Shown here piece after piece: positions 8,384-16,488 of a stretch of DNA of 64,000 nt. The position numbers and the translations under genes were made by a program. Under the pieces are notes generated by a model. That model searched no databases and was not told the DNA's origin. It worked only from the letters and a program-made list of their open reading frames with translations. Each line of letters opens with the position of its first letter. Position 1 is the stretch's first letter. The DNA lies in contig JANNYA010000141.1 of assembly GCA_031409855.1 (NCBI GenBank), positions 1-64,000 of the forward strand, given 5' to 3'. This DNA is from JANNYA01 sp031409855. Its GTDB lineage: Bacteria; Pseudomonadota; Gammaproteobacteria; Xanthomonadales; SZUA-5.

Positions 8384-8577
8384 TCGAGCACATTAGTACT
8401 AGTCTCGAACCGCTAGTGCAGCTATCGTTAGGGCGAATGCTCTAAGCGCTGCCGGAAAGGCCTAAATGCAACATATTTTAGGACTTTGGGGGTACTTAGC
8501 TTCTTTGTCATCCAATTTTGGGGAAGTTTTTCAATGCGCGATCTTAAATCGAGCGATCTAAACAGGAGCTATCAATT

Positions 8578-10569
8578 ATGAGCTACTTCGTCACAGGTGC
8601 AACGGGCTTTATCGGGCGCTTCCTTATGGAAAAGTTGCTGGCGCGGCGCGGCACGGTCTATGTTTTGGCGCGTAAAGCCTCCAAAGCCAAAATCGAGGAG
8701 CTGAAAGAGCGCTTCCCTGAGCACGCGGCGCGTATCGTGCCGGTTTGGGGTGATCTGACCAAAGCCAAGCTGGGCATCAGCGCCGAGCAAATGGCGGAAA
8801 TGAAGGGCAAGATCAAGCATTTATTTCACTTGGCAGCGATTTACGATTTATCTGCCGACGCTGCCAGCCAAGAAGCCGCAAATATTGATGGCACGCGCAA
8901 CACCGTGGAATTTGCTGATGCGATCAAGGCGGGTATTTTTCATCACACCTCCTCAATCGCGGCGGCTGGCCTTTATTCGGGCATGTTTCGCGAAGATATG
9001 TTTGAAGAAGCGGAAAACCTAGATCACCCGTATTTTCGCACCAAGCATGATTCCGAAGGCATCGTGCGTAAAGAATGCACGCGCCCGTTTCGGATTTATC
9101 GCCCGGCGATGGTCGTCGGCCATTCAAAAACCGGTGAAATCGACAAGATCGACGGCCCGTATTATTTCTTCACTTTGTTGAAACGCATGCGGCAAATTTT
9201 GCCGCCGTGGATGCCGATGCTGGGCTTTGAAGGCGGGCGCATTAACGTGGTGCCAGTGGATTTTATCGTTGATGCGATGGACCATATCGCGCACGAAAAA
9301 GGCCTGGACGGCCAGTGTTTCCATTTAACTGACCCGGCGCCCAAGCGAGTTGGCGAGCTGTTGAACATCTTCGCCAATGCCGGACATGCGCCGAGCATGA
9401 CGATGCGCATCGACGCACGCATTTTTAGCTTTATTCCGGGTGCCGTGCGCAACGCCATTGGCATGTTGCCGCCGGTGCGTCGCATTACCCATAACGTGCT
9501 GAAAAGCCTGGGTATTCCTGCGGATGTACTGAAATTCTTTAACTATCCGACCCGATTCGATTCGCGCGACACTGAGCGCGTATTGAAAGGTACCGGCATC
9601 AAAGTGCCAGCGCTTGAAACATATGCGTGGCGGCTTTGGGATTATTGGGAACGTCACCTTGATCCAGATCTTTTCATTGACCGCTCACTGACCGGGAAAG
9701 TGAAAAATCGCGTCGTTTTGATCACGGGTGGGTCGTCTGGTATAGGCCTGGCAAGCGCACACAAAATGGCGGCTGCGGGTGCGAAAGTATTAATTTGCGC
9801 ACGAGGTGAGGACGATTTGGTCAAGGCCAAAGCCGAGATCGAAGCGGGTCAAAAGGGCGCGCAAGTATTTACCTACACCGCTGATTTGGCAGATATCGCC
9901 AGTTGCGATGCGCTGGTGCAGCAGATTACCGCCCAGCACGGTGGCGTCGATATTTTGGTAAACAACGCCGGGCGCTCAATTCGGCGTTCGATTGCACTCT
10001 CATATGATCGCTTTCATGACTTTGAACGGACCATGCAGCTCAATTACTTTGGCAGCCTGCGTTTGATTATGGGCTTTTTGCCCGGCATGACTGCGAAACG
10101 CCGGGGCCATGTGATCAACATTAGCTCCATTGGTGTGCTCACCAATGCGCCGCGCTTTTCCGCCTATGTTGCTTCTAAAGCCGCGTTGGATGCGTTTAGC
10201 CGTTGCGCCGCGAGCGAATTTTCCGACAAAAACATCCATTTTACGATCATCAATATGCCGCTGGTGCGCACGCCGATGATTGGCCCAACCAAAATGTATG
10301 ACAGCGTGCCGACTTTGAGCCCAGAAGAAGCTGCAGATTTGGTGGTGAAAGCCGTCATTGAGCGGCCACAACGCATCGCGACACGCACCGGTATCTTTGC
10401 CGAAATGGCGCACTTGACGGTGCCGACGATGTATCAGGTGCTGATGAACACTGCGTTTAATCTGTTTCCTGATTCGGCCGCTGCAAAAGGCCAGAAGGCG
10501 AACTCGGAAGAACCGGCGAGTAGTGAACAAGTGGCGTTTGCCACGCTTATGCGCGGCGTGCATTGGTAA
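8578..10569 (+). CDS. Two-domain fatty acyl-CoA reductase (alcohol-forming type)
   Basis: A 663-residue cytoplasmic fusion of two NAD(P)-binding reductase domains. Domain 1 (about 1-370) is an extended SDR/NAD-dependent epimerase-like acyl reductase: GATGFIGR motif at 7-14 and a Tyr152-x3-Lys156 pair in HPYFRTKH. Domain 2 (about 377-640) is a classical SDR: TGGSSGIG at 383-390, NNAGRS, and Tyr530-x3-Lys534 in YVASKAALDAF. Order, length and long stretches (REDMFEEAE, NYPTRFD, RRSIALSYDRFHDFERTMQLNYFG) match from memory the Marinobacter bifunctional reductase that takes fatty acyl-CoA through aldehyde to primary alcohol for wax esters. AGGAG at 8564-8568 supports the start. No wax ester synthase is in view, so the fate of the alcohol is unknown. 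Confidence 0.88.
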   Translation: MSYFVTGATGFIGRFLMEKLLARRGTVYVLARKASKAKIEELKERFPEHAARIVPVWGDLTKAKLGISAEQMAEMKGKIKHLFHLAAIYDLSADAASQEAANIDGTRNTVEFADAIKAGIFHHTSSIAAAGLYSGMFREDMFEEAENLDHPYFRTKHDSEGIVRKECTRPFRIYRPAMVVGHSKTGEIDKIDGPYYFFTLLKRMRQILPPWMPMLGFEGGRINVVPVDFIVDAMDHIAHEKGLDGQCFHLTDPAPKRVGELLNIFANAGHAPSMTMRIDARIFSFIPGAVRNAIGMLPPVRRITHNVLKSLGIPADVLKFFNYPTRFDSRDTERVLKGTGIKVPALETYAWRLWDYWERHLDPDLFIDRSLTGKVKNRVVLITGGSSGIGLASAHKMAAAGAKVLICARGEDDLVKAKAEIEAGQKGAQVFTYTADLADIASCDALVQQITAQHGGVDILVNNAGRSIRRSIALSYDRFHDFERTMQLNYFGSLRLIMGFLPGMTAKRRGHVINISSIGVLTNAPRFSAYVASKAALDAFSRCAASEFSDKNIHFTIINMPLVRTPMIGPTKMYDSVPTLSPEEAADLVVKAVIERPQRIATRTGIFAEMAHLTVPTMYQVLMNTAFNLFPDSAAAKGQKANSEEPASSEQVAFATLMRGVHW

Positions 10570-10614
10570 TGCGTGGCACTGACGCCAAAAGGCAGACTTA
10601 TCACTGAACAAATA

Positions 10615-10641
10615 GCCCGCGACAGCTTGACTGTCGCGGGC
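10615..10641 (+). terminator. Hairpin downstream of the acyl-CoA reductase
   Basis: An 11-bp GC-rich perfect stem (GCCCGCGACAG/CTGTCGCGGGC) with a 5-base loop, 45 bp after the stop. There is no T-run directly after it, so it is a weak terminator or an mRNA-stabilising hairpin. Confidence 0.5.
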
Positions 10642-10748
10642 CTGAGGCTTATCTTCCCGCCTCTTTTTCCATGTCAGCAGGTGTATCGGTAACGCCGATT
10701 GCGCCCAGCGAAGCATAGTTTCTTCAAAGTCCAAGCTCGGAGAGCCCT

Positions 10749-11015
10749 GTGGCCAATATCAAGTCGGCGAAAAAACGCGCCAAACAAGCAGTGAAGCGCA
10801 ATGCGCACAACGTCGGCATGCGATCCATGATTCGTACCGCAATCAAGAACGTCGTCAAAGCCATCGACGCGAAAGACGTCGCTGCTGCGGAAGCGGCCTA
10901 CAAGATTGCTGTGCCGGTGTTAGATCGTAACGGGGACAAAGGTTATTTGAGCAAAAACAAGGCTGCGCGTCATAAGAGTCGTTTGACTGCAGCGATCCGT
11001 GGATTGGCTGCTTAG
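10749..11015 (+). CDS. rpsT: 30S ribosomal protein S20
   Basis: An 88-residue basic protein that binds 16S rRNA early in 30S assembly. It has the family's N-terminal ANIKSAKKRAKQAVKRNAHN and C-terminal KNKAARHKSRLTAAI. The start is GTG with GGAG at 10739-10742, six bases upstream. E. coli rpsT also uses a non-ATG start, which helps translational autocontrol; similar control here is inference. It is followed by a clear terminator and looks monocistronic. Confidence 0.97.
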   Translation: MANIKSAKKRAKQAVKRNAHNVGMRSMIRTAIKNVVKAIDAKDVAAAEAAYKIAVPVLDRNGDKGYLSKNKAARHKSRLTAAIRGLAA

Positions 11016-11039
11016 TAGTCTGGTTTTCAATTTAAGACC

Positions 11040-11069
11040 CAAAAACGCCGCTTTTTAGCGGCGTTTTTG
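11040..11069 (+). terminator. Rho-independent terminator after rpsT
   Basis: AAAAACGCCGCT / AGCGGCGTTTTT stem around a TTTT loop, extended by one C-G pair, 24 bp after the rpsT stop. Confidence 0.9.
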
Positions 11070-11179
11070 CGATTCAAGAAGGGGTTTTGTTTGAATTTGT
11101 TAGTCAAAGTCAGTAACCTCTAGGTTTTACGTGTCAGCGATCGCTGAGACTTTCTTTTTCTGTTGCTGAGGATTCCATA

Positions 11180-12502
11180 ATGAAAAAAATAAACATATTA
11201 GTGTTAGCGCTTTTGGCAAATGTTGGTGCGGCCAATGCACAAACACTTAATTGCGCTGCGCTTAGCAACAGTGCTGAAGCAGAACCCTCGGGTTATGCCG
11301 AACAATGCCTAAACGTTATTCCTAGCCCACGCGTCACCAACGCTGTCAATGCGCCGACCGACACCGGTTTTACTATTGATGTCCGTGGGCAAGCAGCGGT
11401 TCCGACTCGTCTAGTTAACTCGCTTTACAGCTTTACTTTGAATGCGTTTCAGACGCAGGCTTTACGCGGTGTAACTCAGCCACAAATTTTCGGGATGGAT
11501 TTCAACGTTGCAAATACAACGTTGTTTGGCGTCACTGGCGCTGCAGCGGCTCCAAACCCGTCGACCTTGGGCACTATCGATCAGACCACGGGCGCGTTTA
11601 CGGTCATAGCACCAGTCACAGGATTGACAGCAGGTGATGGTATGTCCGGATTGACAATCAATCCGATCACTGGCGCTGCACTTTTGTCCGCAGTCGGTGG
11701 GACGCCAGCTTTATCGCGTCTTTACAGCTTAAACCTCACCACCGGCGTTGCGACGTTGATCGGTGGCATTACCGCACCGAGCGATCCGACCGGTACGGTA
11801 ATGATCGATATCGCATTGAATTGCCAAGGTGCGCTATTCGCCCACAATATCCTCGACGATTCTCTTTACAGTGTTAATGTTGCTACTGGCGCTGGAACCA
11901 AGTTTGCGACCCATGGCTTAGCGGCAAACTTTGCCCAAGGTATGGATTTCGACAATCAAAGTGGCGCGCTTTACGCCTATATCTACACAGGTGCGGGCAC
12001 AAATCGCTTTGGCACGTTTGATTTGACGACCGGTGCATTCACATCGCTGGTTACGGACAACCCGCTTGGCGAATACGAGGGCGCAATTCCAACTGCTTGC
12101 CCAGCGGTAGGCGCACCAACCATTACCCCAGTCACACCCGCAGGTGCAGTGTCTTTCGTCTTGCCAGCATCACGTTCGTTCGTGTTTAACAACGCCGCCG
12201 CCGCAACCGCGCCCGGTACGGTTTCTTGCGCAATTGCAGGCGCCGGTTTTAGCGTCACGCCAACAACCACGCAAACCATCGCCGCCGGCGCAAGTGCCAC
12301 CTTCACAGTAAGCGCAACGGCCGCAGGCACCGGAACATTGACCTGCACCATTCAAGGTGTGGCGCAACCGATTGTGTATAACTTGACCGCTGGCGCACCC
12401 GTTGTGCTGATTCCGACGCCGACGCTGAGCCTTTGGAGCACATTGGCGCTGCTAATGGGCTTGGGTTTGTTTGGCGCGCTCACGGTTCGTCGCTTTAGCT
12501 AG
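11180..12502 (+). CDS. Secreted protein with propeller-like repeats and IPTL-CTERM sorting tail
   Basis: A 440-residue protein with signal peptide (ending GAANA). The body (about 60-310) has repeated short strands of the kind seen in DUF4394-like propellers: LYSFTLNAFQTQ, LGTIDQTTGAFT, LYSLNLTTGVATLIGG, LYSVNVATGAGTKF, FGTFDLTTGAFTSL. A beta-sandwich-like region (about 320-400) follows. The C-terminus is IPTPTLSLWSTLALLMGLGLFGALTVRRFS-like in layout: IPT..LSxW motif, a transmembrane helix and an Arg pair. IPTLxxWG-type tails are known targets of exosortase H; cleavage and surface delivery are inferred. The gene sits alone between two terminators. Its biological role is unknown. Confidence 0.75.
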   Translation: MKKINILVLALLANVGAANAQTLNCAALSNSAEAEPSGYAEQCLNVIPSPRVTNAVNAPTDTGFTIDVRGQAAVPTRLVNSLYSFTLNAFQTQALRGVTQPQIFGMDFNVANTTLFGVTGAAAAPNPSTLGTIDQTTGAFTVIAPVTGLTAGDGMSGLTINPITGAALLSAVGGTPALSRLYSLNLTTGVATLIGGITAPSDPTGTVMIDIALNCQGALFAHNILDDSLYSVNVATGAGTKFATHGLAANFAQGMDFDNQSGALYAYIYTGAGTNRFGTFDLTTGAFTSLVTDNPLGEYEGAIPTACPAVGAPTITPVTPAGAVSFVLPASRSFVFNNAAAATAPGTVSCAIAGAGFSVTPTTTQTIAAGASATFTVSATAAGTGTLTCTIQGVAQPIVYNLTAGAPVVLIPTPTLSLWSTLALLMGLGLFGALTVRRFS

Positions 12503-12524
12503 TATCGAGATGGCGTAACATTAA

Positions 12525-12553
12525 AAAAAAGCCCTCGAACTGAGGGCTTTTTT
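12525..12553 (+). terminator. Rho-independent terminator
   Basis: AAAAAAGCCCTC / GAGGGCTTTTTT stem with a 5-base loop, 22 bp after the IPTL-CTERM gene; the flanking A-run makes it potentially bidirectional. Confidence 0.9.
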
Positions 12554-12670
12554 CTGCGTTCGTTATTCTATGGCCTACTCAAATCATATCTCAGCCCTCG
12601 CCAACGGCTGCAGTAAATCGTCGCAGCGATTTGGCGCGGCAAAGCGGCGTTAGCCTGCTAGCATTCGCGC

Positions 12671-13213
12671 ATGAATCCCTCATCTAATTTAATTTTGATT
12701 GGCCCAATGGGCGCAGGTAAAAGCACCGTTGGGCGTAAGCTCAGCGCGCGTTTTGGCCTGCGGTTTATCGATCTAGATCACGAAATCGAGCGCGCCACCG
12801 GGGCCAGTGTGAATTTGATTTTTGAGATTGAGGGCGAACCCAATTTTCGTGATCGGGAAGCCAAGCTTTTGGACGCAGCCAGTCGCAACACCGGTGTACT
12901 GTTAGCCACTGGCGGCGGTGCGATTCTTCGCGCAGAAAATCGCAGCAAATTAATGGAGCGCGGCTACGTGGTGTACTTGGAAACCGATGTCGACACGCAA
13001 TTGGAGCGTTTGAAACGTGATCGTGCGCGGCCGCTGTTGCGCACCGCTGATCCGCGCTCAAAATTGCTGGAACTGGCCGCCGCACGCAATGATTTATATC
13101 GCCAAACGGCTGACCTAACCTGGCACAGTGGGCAAAATACCGCACGGAGCGCAGCCGAGAGCCTCGTGTATAACCTAAGACATCGCTGGCAACAGCTTTC
13201 CGAGGTAAGTTAA
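12671..13213 (+). CDS. aroK: Shikimate kinase
   Basis: A 180-residue cytoplasmic kinase that phosphorylates shikimate at O3 with ATP (fifth step of the shikimate pathway). The P-loop GPMGAGKST is near residue 11. The shikimate-site Asp is in FIDLDHEIE, the Arg-containing motif is EPNFRDREAKLL, the GGG motif is ATGGGAILR and the lid is RARPLL. The stop overlaps the aroB start by one base (TAATG), the usual aroK-aroB arrangement in proteobacteria, implying translational coupling. Confidence 0.96.
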   Translation: MNPSSNLILIGPMGAGKSTVGRKLSARFGLRFIDLDHEIERATGASVNLIFEIEGEPNFRDREAKLLDAASRNTGVLLATGGGAILRAENRSKLMERGYVVYLETDVDTQLERLKRDRARPLLRTADPRSKLLELAAARNDLYRQTADLTWHSGQNTARSAAESLVYNLRHRWQQLSEVS

Positions 13214-14343
13214 TGGCTACCCTTAATCCAAATTTCGCACCCAGTAATCGCGGCGTTACCTGCGTGCACGTGCCCTTAGGCAAACGCGCTTACACCGTAG
13301 AAATTGGCGAGCAACTACTGCGAAACGCCGCCGTTTCTGACGCCTGCCCAGGCAGGCAGGTCTTAGTGGTCAGCAATGAAGTGGTTGCGCCGCTGCATCT
13401 AGACCGCGTTTTGGTGCAGCTTACCGACAAAAAAGTCGAATGCTGTATTTTGCCGGACGGCGAAGAAACCAAAGGTTTTGCCAGCGCCGAACGCATTTTT
13501 CACCGTTTGGCCGCGATGCGGGCCAGCCGCGATGTCACTTTGGTGGCACTAGGCGGCGGCGTGATTGGTGATTTGACCGGTTTTGCCGCCTCACTTTGGA
13601 TGCGCGGTGTGCCGTTCGTTCAGATTCCAACCAGCCTTTTGGCGATGGTGGATTCTTCCGTCGGTGGCAAAACTGCGGTGAATTTGCCCTCGGGCAAAAA
13701 CTTAATCGGCAGTTTTTGGCAGCCTAATGCCGTATTCGCCGATGTCGCGCTATTGCGCACCTTGCCGCAGCGTGAACTTTGCGCCGGTTTTGCTGAAGTC
13801 ATTAAGTATGGCGCCATCGTTGACCCCACATTTTTTACGTGGCTCGAAACGCATGCGACTGAGCTCTTGGAACGCGATATGGACCTGCTTTTGGAAGCGG
13901 TGGCGCGCTCGGTGCAACACAAAGCCAATATCGTTGTGCGCGACGAACGTGAAACTGGCGATCGCATGCTGCTGAATTTCGGCCACACCTTTGGTCATGC
14001 TTTGGAAGTGGCGCACGCGTATCGCGGCATTTTGCACGGCGAAGCTGTCGCGATTGGTATGGCCTGCGCGGCACAGCTTTCGGCCGAGATCTACGGTGGC
14101 GATTTGGCGCGTGATTCAGCGCGGTTAGACGCGTTACTGACGCGTTTTGGCTTGCCCATTTCTACCCCGCTGCGGGCGCGGCCAGAGGATATGGCTTCGA
14201 TCATGCGCCTAGACAAGAAAGTTTTGGATGGTCAATTGCGCTTGATTTTATGGCGCGGTATCGGTCAGGCGCGCGTGGATACCGCGCCCACCAGCAGTAT
14301 CGAAAATGTCTGGCGCAGCCGTATGCCAAACTTAATCGATTAG
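13213..14343 (+). CDS. aroB: 3-dehydroquinate synthase
   Basis: A 376-residue NAD- and metal-dependent enzyme that converts DAHP to 3-dehydroquinate, the second shikimate step. It has the glycine-rich ALGGGVIGDLTGFAAS, IPTSLLAMVDSSVGGKTAVN, the metal-ligand Glu in FAEVIKYG and the His ligands in NFGHTFGHALE and HGEAVAIGM. Length is typical. It is coupled to aroK by a 1-base overlap and lies 45 bp before ppk1, so one transcript is likely. Confidence 0.96.
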   Translation: MATLNPNFAPSNRGVTCVHVPLGKRAYTVEIGEQLLRNAAVSDACPGRQVLVVSNEVVAPLHLDRVLVQLTDKKVECCILPDGEETKGFASAERIFHRLAAMRASRDVTLVALGGGVIGDLTGFAASLWMRGVPFVQIPTSLLAMVDSSVGGKTAVNLPSGKNLIGSFWQPNAVFADVALLRTLPQRELCAGFAEVIKYGAIVDPTFFTWLETHATELLERDMDLLLEAVARSVQHKANIVVRDERETGDRMLLNFGHTFGHALEVAHAYRGILHGEAVAIGMACAAQLSAEIYGGDLARDSARLDALLTRFGLPISTPLRARPEDMASIMRLDKKVLDGQLRLILWRGIGQARVDTAPTSSIENVWRSRMPNLID

Positions 14344-14388
14344 AACAAAATTAGAATAAAGACCGAGACTAGGCATGAGCAAAACTGT

Positions 14389-16488
14389 ATGAGTAAAGGC
14401 AAACATAAAACTGACGAGAACACGGCCACGTTACTCAAAGATCCAGCGCTGTATCTAAACCGGGAGCTTAGCCAGCTTGAATTTAATGCTCGCGTTTTGG
14501 CGCAAGCAACCGATCCGCGCGTGCCGCTGCTGGAACGACTGCGCTATTTGTGTATCACCAGCGCGAATTTGGACGAATTCTTTGAGGTTCGCGTCGCCAC
14601 TTTGCGTGAGCAATTGCGTGTAGGTGCGAATAAGCCAGGCCCTGATGGCATCGGTGCGGCTGAGCTTTTGGGGCAAATTCGCACGCGCGTGCAAACCTTG
14701 GTGAAAGCGCAATACGCCTGTTGGAACCAGGAATTGCTGCCTGCGCTTGAGCGCGAAGGCATTCGCTTTCTGCCGCGCGATACTTGGAACGCGAAGCAGC
14801 GCAAATGGCTACACCACTATTTTATGCATGAGCTATTGCCGGTACTGAATCCGCATGGGCTAGATCCGGCGCACCCATTTCCGCGTATTTTGAATAAAAC
14901 GCTGAATTTTATTGTCTCGCTCAAAGGCACCGATGCGTTTGGGCGCGAAGGCAATATGGCGCTAGTGCGCGCGCCGCGATCCTTACCGCGCATTATTCGC
15001 TTGCCAAAAGAAGTCAGCGATGGCCCTTATGACTTCCTTTTTTTAGGTTCGGTGCTGCAGGCATTTTTAGACGAGCTATTTCCGGGCATGACGGTCAAAG
15101 GCGGCTATCCGTTTCGCGTCACCCGCGACGCGGAATTAGACGTTGATGAAGACGATATGGAAAACCTGGCCAGCGCGCTGCGTGAGGAGTTGCTCGAACG
15201 TCGCTTTGCGGAAGCGGTGCGCTTGGAAATCACGGATGCCTGCCCGAAAACCACAGCACAGTTTCTAGCCAGCGAATTTAAGCTGACCGAAAACGAGATT
15301 TTTCGCGCTAATGGCCCGGTCAATCTCAATCGGGTGATGGCTGTCTACGAGCAAATTGATCGGCCCGATTTGAAGTTCCCGCCGTTTTTGCCGAAAACGC
15401 CGGCAGTGCTTACCCAGTCAGGCACCATTTTTGACGCAATTAGTAAGGGTGATTTATTGCTGCATCATCCCTTCGAGTCGTTCAATCCGGTGCAGGAATT
15501 GGTGCGCCAAGCCAGCTTGGATCCGGGCGTGCTGGCGATCAAGCAAACGCTGTATCGCACTGGCCGGACCTCGCCGATGGTGAATCATTTGGTTGCCGCT
15601 GCACGCGCGGGCAAAGATGTGATGGTGGTGATCGAGCTACGCGCGCGCTTTGATGAGGAAGCGAACTTATCCTTAGCGGATCGTTTGCAAGAAGCGGGCG
15701 TGCAGGTTGTGCATGGCGTAGTCGGATATAAAACGCACGCCAAAATGCTGCTGGTGGTGCGCCGCGAAAACGGCTCGCTCAAGCGCTACGTGCACCTTTC
15801 CACCGGCAACTATCACGCGGGTACTGCTAGTGTTTACACCGATTTTGGCATGATGAGCTGCGACAAAGACTTGGGCGAGGATATGCACAAGCTGTTTCAA
15901 CAGCTTTCTGGTTTAGGCCCCGTGATTCGCCTTAAGCGATTACTACAGTCACCGTTTAGCCTCTACCCAGGCTTGATCGAGCGCATCGGCAATGAGGCCG
16001 AATTGGCGCGCAAGGGCAAGCCGGGCCGGATCATTGCGAAAATGAATGCGCTGCAGGAAGTTGGGGTCATTCAAGCGCTGTATGAAGCGTCCATTGCCGG
16101 TGTGCAGATTGATCTGATTATTCGCGGCCAGTGCGTGCTGCGTCCGGGCCTGCCTGGGGTCAGTGAAAACATTCGTGTGCGCTCCATTGTTGGACGTTTT
16201 TTGGAGCATTCGCGCATCTATTATTTTGGTAATGATGGCAACCCGGAAACCTATCTTTCCAGCGCCGATTGGATGGACCGCAACTTGCTGCGCCGGATTG
16301 AAGTGGCGTTTCCGGTGCTCAACGTCGATTTGGCAAAGCGGGTGTTTAATGAAGGGCTAGAAAGCTATCTGGTTGATAACACCTTTGCCTGGCTGCTCAG
16401 CAGCAACGGCAGCTATGCGCGGATCGATGCCGACGGGCAAATGCCGCATTCGGCGCAGGCGAATCTACTTGCCCGACTTTGCTTTTGA
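14389..16488 (+). CDS. ppk1: Polyphosphate kinase 1
   Basis: A 699-residue enzyme that reversibly polymerises the terminal phosphate of ATP into polyphosphate. The phospholipase-D-like catalytic part has the phosphorylated His in GYKTHAKMLL (His450) and the second essential His (His469) in HLSTGNYHAG, 19 residues on as in E. coli. The N-terminus carries the family's LNRELSQLEFNARVL and TSANLDEFFEVRVA. There is no ppx gene downstream. Instead the stop overlaps, as TGATG, the start of an FHA/SpoIIE-type phosphatase, so the two proteins are probably made together. Confidence 0.96.
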   Translation: MSKGKHKTDENTATLLKDPALYLNRELSQLEFNARVLAQATDPRVPLLERLRYLCITSANLDEFFEVRVATLREQLRVGANKPGPDGIGAAELLGQIRTRVQTLVKAQYACWNQELLPALEREGIRFLPRDTWNAKQRKWLHHYFMHELLPVLNPHGLDPAHPFPRILNKTLNFIVSLKGTDAFGREGNMALVRAPRSLPRIIRLPKEVSDGPYDFLFLGSVLQAFLDELFPGMTVKGGYPFRVTRDAELDVDEDDMENLASALREELLERRFAEAVRLEITDACPKTTAQFLASEFKLTENEIFRANGPVNLNRVMAVYEQIDRPDLKFPPFLPKTPAVLTQSGTIFDAISKGDLLLHHPFESFNPVQELVRQASLDPGVLAIKQTLYRTGRTSPMVNHLVAAARAGKDVMVVIELRARFDEEANLSLADRLQEAGVQVVHGVVGYKTHAKMLLVVRRENGSLKRYVHLSTGNYHAGTASVYTDFGMMSCDKDLGEDMHKLFQQLSGLGPVIRLKRLLQSPFSLYPGLIERIGNEAELARKGKPGRIIAKMNALQEVGVIQALYEASIAGVQIDLIIRGQCVLRPGLPGVSENIRVRSIVGRFLEHSRIYYFGNDGNPETYLSSADWMDRNLLRRIEVAFPVLNVDLAKRVFNEGLESYLVDNTFAWLLSSNGSYARIDADGQMPHSAQANLLARLCF

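Noticed and set aside
10000..10734. 244-residue minus-strand frame over the acyl-CoA reductase end
   Set aside because: Antisense to a well-supported SDR domain; basic, Arg/His-rich shadow sequence.
12765..13283. 172-residue minus-strand frame over aroK/aroB
   Set aside because: Antisense to two conserved, coupled genes.
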